NCBI GenBank assembly: GCA_038207745.1
Contig: JBBQZL010000064.1
Coordinates: 1 to 12,483 of the forward strand
Source of the DNA: JBBQZL01 sp038207745
GTDB lineage: Bacteria > Actinomycetota > Thermoleophilia > Solirubrobacterales > 70-9
DNA length: 12,483 nucleotides
Reading direction: 5' to 3'
In this document: positions 6,138 through 12,483 of the stretch, one piece after another
Position numbering within the stretch: position 1 is the stretch's first letter
Layout: each line of letters opens with the position of its first letter
Program-made: the position numbers and the translations under genes
Notes under the pieces: generated by a model
The model's input: the letters and a program-made list of their open reading frames with translations, nothing else
Databases searched by the model: none
What the model was told of the DNA's origin: nothing

Positions 6138-7994
6138 ATGTGCGGAATTGTCGGATACGTGGGCGAACGCCCCTGCCGCGACCTCCTGGTTGCCGGTCTG
6201 CAGAAACTCGAGTACCGCGGCTATGACTCCGCGGGCGTCTCGGTGATCTCCGACGACCACATCGAGAGCATCAGGGCGGTCGGAAATCTGGCAAATCTCC
6301 GGGAGGCCATCGAAGTGGCCGATGGCGAGGGCGGGGTGGCCGTTGCAGCCCGCCCTGCGACGATCGGAGTTGCCCACACCAGGTGGGCAACCCACGGACG
6401 AGTGACCGAGGAAAATGCCCACCCGCACACGGATTGCGCCGGGCGTATCCACATCGTCCTCAACGGGATCGTCGAGAACCATGCTGAGCTGAGGCGAAGG
6501 CTCGAGGCCGACGGTCATCAGTTCAGCTCCGAAACTGACGCCGAGACCGTCGCCCACCTGATCGAGCACCACTACGCGGCAGACCTCGCGGCAGCGGTCC
6601 GGGCAGCGTTCGCTGAGCTTCGCGGCCACTACGCATTCGTCGCGATGCACGCAGACCACCCCGACTTTCTGGTCGGCGCCCGCAAGGAGTGCCCCCTGAT
6701 CGCCGGAATCGGCGAGAACGAGAGCTTCCTTGCCTCGGCGATCCCCGCATTCCTGGCCGAGACCCGCAGGGTCGTATCGATCGAGAACGATGAGGTCGTG
6801 ACGATCGGGCGGGGCACGGTTGAGGTCACCGACGTGGCTGGAAACCCGATTGCCCGTGAGACAGAGGAAGTCACCTGGGACGAGGACACGGCGGAGAAGG
6901 GCGGCTACCCGACCTTCATGATGAAGGAGATCCACGAGCAGCCCGACGCCGTCGCCGAGACGATTGCAGATCGTCTGCCGGAATCGACCGGGGTTGATCT
7001 CTCAGACGTCAACCTCAGCGACGAATACCTGCGCGGGGTCGAAAAGGTGATGATCGTCGCCTGCGGGACCTCCTACCACGCCGGTCTGGTCGGCAGGTAC
7101 GCGATCGAGCAGTGGGCAAGGATCCCGGTCGAGATGGACATTGCCTCCGAGTACCGCTACCGGAACCCGATCATCAGGGAGGGAGACCTCGTTATCGGCC
7201 TGACCCAGTCGGGTGAAACCGCTGACACGCTGGCCGCGATGCGCCTTGCCCGTGAGGCCGGCGCGAAGGTGCTCGCGATCACCAACATCATGGGCAGTCA
7301 GGCGACCCGCGACTCGGATGCTGTGCTCCTCACCCGCGCCGGCCTCGAGATCGGTGTTGCGGCAACCAAGACCTTTGTCGCGCAGGTGGCGGCCATGTAC
7401 CTGTTCGCGCTGCGGCTGGCTGAACTTCACGAGTCTCTGCCACGGGAGCGGATCACGGAGCTGGTCGGGGAGATGAAGAACCTGCCTTCGAAGATCGAGC
7501 AGACGATCGAACAAGTCGACGAGCGCGTTCGGGCCGTCGCACGCAGCCATCACAATCAGAAGTTCTTCCTCTACATGGGCCGCCACATCGGCCTGCCGAT
7601 CTGCCTCGAGGGCGCACTTAAGCTCAAGGAGATCTCCTACATCCCGACCGACGCCTACGCCGCGGGGGAGATGAAGCACGGCCCGATCGCCCTGCTCGAC
7701 GAATCAACGCCGGTCGTCTGCATCGCCACCGACAGCCCCGTCCTCGACAAGGTGCTCTCGAACATCTCGGAGGTGCGGGCACGCGGTGCGGACACGATCG
7801 GCATCGCGACGGAAGGCACGGAACGCGTGGCCGACGTGGTCGATCAGGTGATCTACATCCCCCGAACCGATTGGATCCTGCAGCCGATCCTCGCGATCAT
7901 CCCGCTGCAGCTACTGGCCTATGGGATCGCGCGGCTGAACGAGCTGAATGTCGACCAGCCCAGAAACCTCGCCAAGACAGTCACGGTCGAGTAG
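6138..7994 (+). CDS. glmS: Glutamine-fructose-6-phosphate aminotransferase (isomerising)
   Basis: Makes glucosamine-6-phosphate from fructose-6-phosphate and glutamine, the committed step to amino sugars. The 618 residues comprise a class II glutamine amidotransferase domain (about 2-220) and two SIS sugar-isomerase domains (about 300-430 and 470-605). The start must be ATG 6138, because the nucleophile is Cys2 exposed after Met removal (MCGIVGYVG); an in-frame TTG two codons earlier is rejected for that reason. Other marks are LEYRGYDSAG, the SIS motif ACGTSYHA (Cys309), TQSGETADT, GVAATKTF, AAGEMKHGP and the conserved end NLAKTVTVE. There is no clear Shine-Dalgarno, and the 23-base gap after glmM is far too short for a glmS ribozyme. 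Confidence 0.98.
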   Translation: MCGIVGYVGERPCRDLLVAGLQKLEYRGYDSAGVSVISDDHIESIRAVGNLANLREAIEVADGEGGVAVAARPATIGVAHTRWATHGRVTEENAHPHTDCAGRIHIVLNGIVENHAELRRRLEADGHQFSSETDAETVAHLIEHHYAADLAAAVRAAFAELRGHYAFVAMHADHPDFLVGARKECPLIAGIGENESFLASAIPAFLAETRRVVSIENDEVVTIGRGTVEVTDVAGNPIARETEEVTWDEDTAEKGGYPTFMMKEIHEQPDAVAETIADRLPESTGVDLSDVNLSDEYLRGVEKVMIVACGTSYHAGLVGRYAIEQWARIPVEMDIASEYRYRNPIIREGDLVIGLTQSGETADTLAAMRLAREAGAKVLAITNIMGSQATRDSDAVLLTRAGLEIGVAATKTFVAQVAAMYLFALRLAELHESLPRERITELVGEMKNLPSKIEQTIEQVDERVRAVARSHHNQKFFLYMGRHIGLPICLEGALKLKEISYIPTDAYAAGEMKHGPIALLDESTPVVCIATDSPVLDKVLSNISEVRARGADTIGIATEGTERVADVVDQVIYIPRTDWILQPILAIIPLQLLAYGIARLNELNVDQPRNLAKTVTVE

Positions 7995-7995
7995 G

Positions 7996-8017
7996 AACCC
8001 CGGCAGACCGCCGGGTT
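7996..8017 (+). terminator. Hairpin after glmS, possible terminator
   Basis: AACCC-(C)-GGC and GCCGGGTT pair around a 5-base loop (8005-8009), with one bulged C at 8001. The hairpin starts one base after the glmS stop. No T-run follows, so it may only attenuate or protect the 3' end. Its last bases overlap the candidate -35 of the next gene. Confidence 0.4.
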
Positions 8018-8045
8018 GCCACGTCCGCGGTCCAGCGTCTACGAT
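8016..8045 (+). promoter_or_regulatory. Candidate promoter of the lipoprotein gene (near-leaderless)
   Basis: TTGCCA (8016-8021, five of six matches to TTGACA) and TACGAT (8040-8045, fitting TANNAT) are separated by 18 bases. Transcription would start near 8051-8053, only 2-4 bases before the ATG at 8055, and no Shine-Dalgarno is visible. A leaderless mRNA is therefore likely, a common arrangement in actinomycetes. Confidence 0.5.
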
Positions 8046-8054
8046 GCGCGTCAT

Positions 8055-9644
8055 ATGAAGACACGCATCCGCCTCTCACTTGTCCTTGCCACAGCTTCGA
8101 TTACTGCCGCTCTGGTGTTCGCGGGATGCGGAGGGGGTGGCGGAACGGGTGGTTCCGACCTGGCCTCGCTGGTCCCAGCCGATGCTCCGGTATTCGTCCA
8201 GGGGGCGATCAAGCCGACAGGTGACCTGAAGACGAACATCGAGTCACTTATTTCGAAGTTCACCGGCGACAGCACCGATGTCAGCCAGCAGATCACCGAC
8301 CAGCTCGACGCCGGCCTCGGCCAGGGCGGCGGTGACGTCAGCTACACGAATGACATCGAGCCATGGCTCGGTGAGAACGCCGCGATCTACGTCTCCGGTT
8401 TCAGCACTGACTCGCAGCAGGCCGGTGCGATCATCCAGACAACCGACAGCGGTGCTGCCCAGGATTTCATCGACAAGCAGTCAGCTGCCTCGGACAGCCC
8501 GGTCACGGATGGCTCGTACCAGGGTGTCGACTACAAGGAGTCCACGGACCCGGTTGATGGAAGCAACACCGTGGTCGGCATTGTCAGCGACTCGGTCGTT
8601 GTCACCGAGGACACCGCGACCTTCGACAAGATCGTCGACGCCTCGAAGGGCGACTCGCTTTCTGACAATGACGCCTTCCAGAGCGCGATGGACGCGGTTC
8701 CGGATGGCAGCCTCGCCGACATCTATGTCGATGTCGACTCATTCGCCAAGGAGGTCACCGCCCAGCTCGACCCCCAGAGCGCGCAGTTCTACAACTCACT
8801 CAATCTCAACACCGCCGGTTCCACCGCCGTTGCCAGCGTGGTACCGGGCTCCGACCAGATCGAGTTTGACGTGACCAGCAACTCGACCACGGCCGCGGAA
8901 TCGACGGGTGACGCGACTGATCTGATCAGCAGCTTTCCCGGCGACTCGATCGCCGCCTTGGGCGTCCCCGGTGTCGGTGCCCAGCTCGCATCGGCAATCG
9001 ACAAGATCGATACGGCGGGAATCGGTGGCACGGTCAAGCCCGGAGAGCTGAAGTCGCAGCTTGGTGTCGCCGGCCTCAACGTGGACAAGTTCGTCAGCTC
9101 GATCGGGAGCGTCGGCTTCTTCGCCGAGGGTACCAACGCGACCAACCTCTCGGGCGCACTCGTGATGGAGACCAGCGATCAGACCACAGCTACGCAAACG
9201 ATCGCGAAAATCGGCAAGATGCTCGCCTCGACCGGTCAGCCGATCATCGGTGTCAAGAGCTCCAGAGGAACCGGATTCGGCGTGCGGATGCCGGCGGGCA
9301 GCGCTCTCGGCGGGTCCTCGAGGATCTACATGGTGACAAAGGATGATCGGATCGCGATCGGAACCAATCTCGCCTCGATCGGCACCGTCCTTGATCCCCA
9401 GTCGACCAACACGCTCGCTGACAATCCGGAGTTCGGCTCGGCCGGCGAGGCACTTCAGGGAGTGGGCATGAACGGTTTCGTCGACTTCACCCAGATCTCC
9501 AAGATCGCCTCGAACGCAATGCCGAGCGCCGCCTACGAGGCCCAGATCGGCGGCATCCTCGACAAGCTCTCGTTCCTGGCCATTGGTTCAGAGCAGAACG
9601 CGGACGCGGCAACCAGCAAGGCGATCCTCAAGCTCGCCGACTGA
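8055..9644 (+). CDS. Probable lipoprotein, DUF3352-like, with an internal duplication
   Basis: Function unknown. The 529 residues begin with a lipoprotein signal: basic MKTRIR, a hydrophobic stretch and Cys25 (VFAGC), then a Gly-rich linker (26-33). This predicts a lipid-anchored protein on the outer face of the membrane. The Phe at -3 is slightly unusual for a lipobox. The body resembles the DUF3352 family common in Thermoleophilia, by overall pattern from memory. It contains two similar halves: SLVPADAPVFVQGAI (38-52) with SSFPGDSIAALGVPG (292-306), AAIYVSGF..QAGAIIQTTD (109-131) with VGFFAEGT..LSGALVMETS (353-374), and SLSDNDAFQSAMDAV (201-215) with TLADNPEFGSAGEAL (453-467). ATG 8055 is chosen because it gives the signal peptide; a TTG at 8016 adds 13 unlikely residues. 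It probably has its own promoter within the glmS-acpS run. Confidence 0.85.
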   Translation: MKTRIRLSLVLATASITAALVFAGCGGGGGTGGSDLASLVPADAPVFVQGAIKPTGDLKTNIESLISKFTGDSTDVSQQITDQLDAGLGQGGGDVSYTNDIEPWLGENAAIYVSGFSTDSQQAGAIIQTTDSGAAQDFIDKQSAASDSPVTDGSYQGVDYKESTDPVDGSNTVVGIVSDSVVVTEDTATFDKIVDASKGDSLSDNDAFQSAMDAVPDGSLADIYVDVDSFAKEVTAQLDPQSAQFYNSLNLNTAGSTAVASVVPGSDQIEFDVTSNSTTAAESTGDATDLISSFPGDSIAALGVPGVGAQLASAIDKIDTAGIGGTVKPGELKSQLGVAGLNVDKFVSSIGSVGFFAEGTNATNLSGALVMETSDQTTATQTIAKIGKMLASTGQPIIGVKSSRGTGFGVRMPAGSALGGSSRIYMVTKDDRIAIGTNLASIGTVLDPQSTNTLADNPEFGSAGEALQGVGMNGFVDFTQISKIASNAMPSAAYEAQIGGILDKLSFLAIGSEQNADAATSKAILKLAD

Positions 9645-9663
9645 TCCGACCCGGAAGGGTTCG

Positions 9664-10068
9664 ATGGCGGCAACGGGGATCGGGATGGACCTGCTCGAGA
9701 TCGAGAGACTCGAGCAGGCCCTATCCCGCCATCCGCGCCTAGCCAGGCAGGTATTCACGGAGGAGGAGCGCAGATACGCTGCTGCCCGTCGCAGGCCCGC
9801 AAGGCATCTTGCCGGGCGTTTCGCGGCCAAGGAGGCCGTCGTAAAGGCCTTGGGGCTCCGCCATGCATTTGCGATCGAGGAGGTTGAGATCATCGCCGGC
9901 GAGCCGCCGACGGTCTTGTTGAGCGGTCGCGCAGCGCTCGCGGCGGCGCAGTCCGGGGTGGAGGTCTCGATCTCGATCACGCATTCGAGGGGGCAGGCGG
10001 CCGCGGTTGCGATGACCGCGCCGATCGGCGCCGGGCAGGCGGCGGCCACCCCGCCCTCGGCGAGGTAG
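9664..10068 (+). CDS. acpS: Holo-[acyl-carrier-protein] synthase
   Basis: Transfers 4'-phosphopantetheine from CoA to a serine of apo-ACP, activating it for fatty acid synthesis. The 134 residues fit the family. Magnesium ligands are visible as Asp9 in GIGMDLLEIERL and Glu57 in GRFAAKEAVVKALG; FTEEERRYA lies between them, and the C-terminal motif is SISITHSRGQAAAVAM. ATG 9664 has a good Shine-Dalgarno (GGAAGGG at 9653-9659) and lies 19 bases after the lipoprotein stop. The last ~15 residues are an Ala/Gly/Pro-rich tail beyond the fold. The nnr start follows nine bases after its stop, in the same frame, indicating co-transcription. acpS next to nnr is a common bacterial arrangement. Confidence 0.95.
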   Translation: MAATGIGMDLLEIERLEQALSRHPRLARQVFTEEERRYAAARRRPARHLAGRFAAKEAVVKALGLRHAFAIEEVEIIAGEPPTVLLSGRAALAAAQSGVEVSISITHSRGQAAAVAMTAPIGAGQAAATPPSAR

Positions 10069-10077
10069 CCTGAAGGG

Positions 10078-11601
10078 GTGGAGCACTGGCTTGACCCGCT
10101 GCTGGATGCCGAGAGCATGCGGAGAGCGGATGCCTGGGCGATCAATGACCGGGGGATCCCTTCCCTCACCCTCATGGAGACCGCCGGTCGCTCGGTTGCG
10201 GACGCCGTCGCCGAGATCTCTCCAAAGGGTCCGGTGCGCGTCGTCTGCGGCAAGGGAAACAACGCGGGTGATGGGCTTGTCGCGGCCAGGCATCTGAGGA
10301 TGTCCGGCCATCAGGTTCAGGTGATCGGGCTCTGGCCCGACGACGAGTTCTCTCCGGACTCAGCCGCGAATCTGGAGTTGCTGGGTGCTCCGGTTCTTCA
10401 TCCGGACGATATTTCTGACGCCCTTGCCGGCTCCGGCGCGATAATCGACGCGATCTTCGGGACGGGATTCTCAGGCGTCGCTCGGGAGCCTGCCGCCGCC
10501 GCGATCGCCGCGATCAATGCCGCAAACGCGCCGGTCGTCGCCTGCGACATCGCCTCCGGGGTCGACGCCGGCACAGGAGAGGTTGAGGGACCTGCTGTTT
10601 CGGCGGATCTGACCGTCACATTTCACTCGCCGAAGATCGGGCACCGGATTGCGCCCGGAAAGGCGTACACGGGAGATCTCTGTGTCGAGCCGATCGGGAT
10701 CCCCGACGGCGCACCGGTCTCACCATCTGCCGGGGTGATCGAAAGCGGCGTGCTCGACCTTGCACCGCGACGCGGCGCCGGTTCGAACAAGTTCACATCT
10801 GGCCAGGTTGTGATCATCGGGGGTTCTCGCGGGCTGACCGGAGCGGTATGCCTCTCGTCCGCTGCGGCGATCCGGGCCGGCGCCGGATACGCAACCGCCG
10901 TTGTGCCCGCCGACCTCGAGCCGATCATCGAGGCGAAGCTGACCGAGGTGATGTCGATCGGCTGCGACGGAGCTTCTGGGAGATTGGGAACTGCCGGGAC
11001 CTCGACCGCCGTTGTCGCCTGCGAGATGGCTGCGGCGGTGGTCCTCGGGCCCGGGTTGGGGCGCGATCGGAACTCGCTGGATTTTGCACAAGCGGTTGCC
11101 GGTGCCGTCTCGGCGCCGCTTCTGATCGACGCCGACGCGCTTGGAGCCTTCGCGGGCAGGATCGGTCAGCTCAAGGAGCGCCTCGGCTCAACGGTGCTGA
11201 CGCCTCATGCCGGAGAGCTCGGTCGACTGCTCGGTGTCTCGTCTGAGGAGATTCAGAAGCACCGTCTCACCAGCGCAAGGCAGGCTGCGCTCGAGTCCGG
11301 CTGCGTTGTCGTTCTCAAGGGGGACGACACGATCGTCACCGATGGCAGGGAGGTCGCGGTCAACGCGCTGCCCGCGCCCGGCCTCGCAACCGCCGGCACC
11401 GGCGATGTGCTTTCGGGGATGATCGGCGGGTTGCTGGCGAGGGGGCTGCTGCCGTTTGACGCAGCCTGCGCCGGGGTCTTTTCGCATGCGCGTGCCGGAC
11501 GAGTTGCCGCTTCGCATATCGGCTCGACGGAGAGTGTGATCGCGACCGACGTGATCGACTCGATTCCGGTCGGGCTGCGGTCCGACTCCCCGGTCGATTA
11601 A
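10078..11601 (+). CDS. nnr: Bifunctional NAD(P)HX epimerase / ADP-dependent NAD(P)HX dehydratase
   Basis: Repairs hydrated NADH and NADPH: the N-terminal YjeF_N domain (about 1-215) epimerises R- and S-NAD(P)HX, and the C-terminal ribokinase-like YjeF_C domain (about 230-500) dehydrates S-NAD(P)HX using ADP or ATP. N-domain marks are GKGNNAGDGLVAARHL (the usual GNNGGDG has Ala63 here), DAIFGTGF and DIASGVDAGTG. C-domain marks are SGQVVIIGGSRGLTGA, GPGLGRD, LLIDADALGAF, LTPHAGELGRLLG and TAGTGDVLSG with catalytic Asp443. The 507 residues are normal for the fusion. The GTG start at 10078 is nearly forced: the acpS TAG at 10066 is in the same frame, and the next ATG (10117) would cut into the family motif LLDAESMRRAD. 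GAAGGG touches the GTG, unusually close for a ribosome binding site. Confidence 0.95.
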   Translation: MEHWLDPLLDAESMRRADAWAINDRGIPSLTLMETAGRSVADAVAEISPKGPVRVVCGKGNNAGDGLVAARHLRMSGHQVQVIGLWPDDEFSPDSAANLELLGAPVLHPDDISDALAGSGAIIDAIFGTGFSGVAREPAAAAIAAINAANAPVVACDIASGVDAGTGEVEGPAVSADLTVTFHSPKIGHRIAPGKAYTGDLCVEPIGIPDGAPVSPSAGVIESGVLDLAPRRGAGSNKFTSGQVVIIGGSRGLTGAVCLSSAAAIRAGAGYATAVVPADLEPIIEAKLTEVMSIGCDGASGRLGTAGTSTAVVACEMAAAVVLGPGLGRDRNSLDFAQAVAGAVSAPLLIDADALGAFAGRIGQLKERLGSTVLTPHAGELGRLLGVSSEEIQKHRLTSARQAALESGCVVVLKGDDTIVTDGREVAVNALPAPGLATAGTGDVLSGMIGGLLARGLLPFDAACAGVFSHARAGRVAASHIGSTESVIATDVIDSIPVGLRSDSPVD

Positions 11602-11614
11602 TCTCGCTCATATC

Positions 11615-12085
11615 GTGTCTAAGACAGTCGCCGAAATCATGGATCCCACGCCGCCCACAGCCTCGCCTGAGGACGATGTCAAAACGGTCATCGAGCAGCT
11701 CCGGGATGAGGAACTCCCCGGCGTTGCGGTCGTCGACGCAGACAACAAGGTCGTCGGGATCGTCACCGAGTCTGACCTGATCATCAGCGATGAACAGGCA
11801 GATCTCCACCTGCCGAATTACGTCAACATCATGGGCGGTATCGTCTTCCTCGGGCCGATGAAGCACTTCAACGAAAAGCTCGACAAGGCTTTCGCCACCA
11901 AGGTCTCGGAGTTGATGACAAAGGCTCCGCTCACCACGGTGGGTCCAGATGAGGACGCCGAGCATGCGGCGCGACTGATTTCGGCAAAGCACCACAACCG
12001 TCTTCCTGTTGTCGATGTCGATGGGCGACTCGTCGGCATCGTGACCCGGATCGACGTGCTCTCCGCCCTCACTTCAGAGGACTGA
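11615..12085 (+). CDS. CBS-pair domain protein
   Basis: A 156-residue stand-alone pair of CBS domains, a module that usually senses adenosine-containing ligands such as AMP, ATP, S-adenosylmethionine or, in some proteins, c-di-AMP. CBS1 spans about 4-58 (VAEIMDPTPPTASPEDDV through GIVTESDLI) and CBS2 about 96-152 (VSELMTKAPLTTVGPDED through GIVTRIDVL). The T-x-x-D phosphate-contact motifs TESD (51-54) and TRID (144-147) are intact in both. A 37-residue linker (59-95, LHLPNYVNIMGG..) separates them. No enzymatic or DNA-binding domain is attached, so the partner and ligand cannot be named. GTG 11615 lies 13 bases after the nnr stop with no visible Shine-Dalgarno; the next in-frame ATG (11639) would remove the start of CBS1. 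The stop overlaps the alr start by one base (TGATG). Confidence 0.9.
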   Translation: MSKTVAEIMDPTPPTASPEDDVKTVIEQLRDEELPGVAVVDADNKVVGIVTESDLIISDEQADLHLPNYVNIMGGIVFLGPMKHFNEKLDKAFATKVSELMTKAPLTTVGPDEDAEHAARLISAKHHNRLPVVDVDGRLVGIVTRIDVLSALTSED

Positions 12086-12483
12086 TGACCGAGCGGGCCG
12101 AGGCCCGGATAGATCCCTCGGCCGTGGCGCGAAACTGCTCTCGGCTGATCGGCCGTCTCTCGGGCGGGTCCGAGCTCTGTGCGGTTGTCAAGGCCGACGG
12201 ATACGGACACGGAGCCCGTGAGTGCGCCCGCTCCGCTCTCGGCGCCGGCGCCACCCGGCTTGCTGTCGCCGCAGCGCGAGAGGCGGCCGCGCTGAGGGCA
12301 GATTTCCCCGAGGCGAAGCTGCTGACGATGGGCGCGCTCACCGTCGATGAGCTGGATCTGACACTCGCCGCCGACTCCGACATCGGACTCTGGGAGGAAG
12401 GCTTCCGCTCAACGGTCGCCGAACGGGCCCGGGCCAACGGGCGCCCCGCCCGGGTCCACGTCAAGTTCGACAGCGGCATGGGC
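12085..12483 (+). CDS. alr: Alanine racemase, N-terminal part (cut by window end)
   Basis: PLP enzyme that interconverts L- and D-alanine, supplying D-Ala for peptidoglycan. 133 residues are visible of a usual ~370, all from the N-terminal TIM-barrel domain. The PLP lysine is Lys36 in AVVKADGYGHGA, the family's signature, and the segment ends in VHVKFDSGMG, another conserved motif. The N terminus is short (TERAEARIDPSAVARNCSRL). ATG 12085 overlaps the CBS gene stop by one base (TGATG), so the two genes are translationally coupled. The frame is open to the window edge with no sign of damage. Confidence 0.96.
   Translation, partial: MTERAEARIDPSAVARNCSRLIGRLSGGSELCAVVKADGYGHGARECARSALGAGATRLAVAAAREAAALRADFPEAKLLTMGALTVDELDLTLAADSDIGLWEEGFRSTVAERARANGRPARVHVKFDSGMG

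Noticed and set aside
5754..6935. 393-codon minus-strand frame opposite glmM and glmS
   Set aside because: Spans the junction of two certain genes and shows no domain signature.

Overview
This is a high-GC chromosomal housekeeping segment, most likely from an actinomycete. Three things point to the class Thermoleophilia (Solirubrobacterales-like): the GuaB3-type tail next to guaA, the run rplM-rpsI-glmM-glmS-(DUF3352 lipoprotein)-acpS-nnr-CBS-alr, and a ribosomal protein S9 with a long Ala/Glu/Pro-rich N-terminal extension. The taxonomic placement is inferred from gene content and order, not from a marker search.

Layout. Positions 1-201 hold the 3' end of a guaB3-like IMP dehydrogenase paralogue. 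It stops at a TAA (49-51), but family-like sequence continues in the same frame to 201. guaA (194-1756, +) follows. A 167-base gap between convergent genes (1757-1923) folds as a chain of hairpins and contains no convincing gene. A secreted M23 peptidase lies on the minus strand (3105-1924). Its leader contains what I read as a cyclic di-AMP (ydaO-type) riboswitch (about 3112-3262, minus), with a -10 box and a palindrome just upstream. Divergently from it, a plus-strand run fills the rest of the window: rplM (3405), rpsI (3840), glmM (4780), glmS (6138), a DUF3352-like lipoprotein (8055), acpS (9664), nnr (10078), a CBS-pair protein (11615) and alr (12085, cut by the window end). Most spacings are 0-25 bases. 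The exception is the 60-base glmS-lipoprotein gap, which holds a hairpin and a good promoter candidate.

How the genes fit together. guaB3/guaA belong to guanine nucleotide metabolism. rplM/rpsI are the classic L13-S9 pair. glmS and glmM make glucosamine-6-phosphate and glucosamine-1-phosphate for UDP-GlcNAc, and alr makes D-alanine, so both feed peptidoglycan. AcpS activates acyl carrier protein for lipid synthesis, and Nnr repairs damaged NAD(P)H. The M23 enzyme cuts peptidoglycan or another peptide substrate outside the cell and appears to be controlled by c-di-AMP, a wall and turgor signal. The segment therefore mixes core metabolism with cell-envelope building and remodelling.

The observations I would follow up first are the in-frame stop in guaB3, the c-di-AMP riboswitch placed directly against the peptidase ribosome binding site, the hairpin chain after guaA, the S9 extension with a perfect 36-bp tandem repeat, and the two-fold internal repeat of the lipoprotein. 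I saw no mobile element, CRISPR array, tRNA or rRNA.
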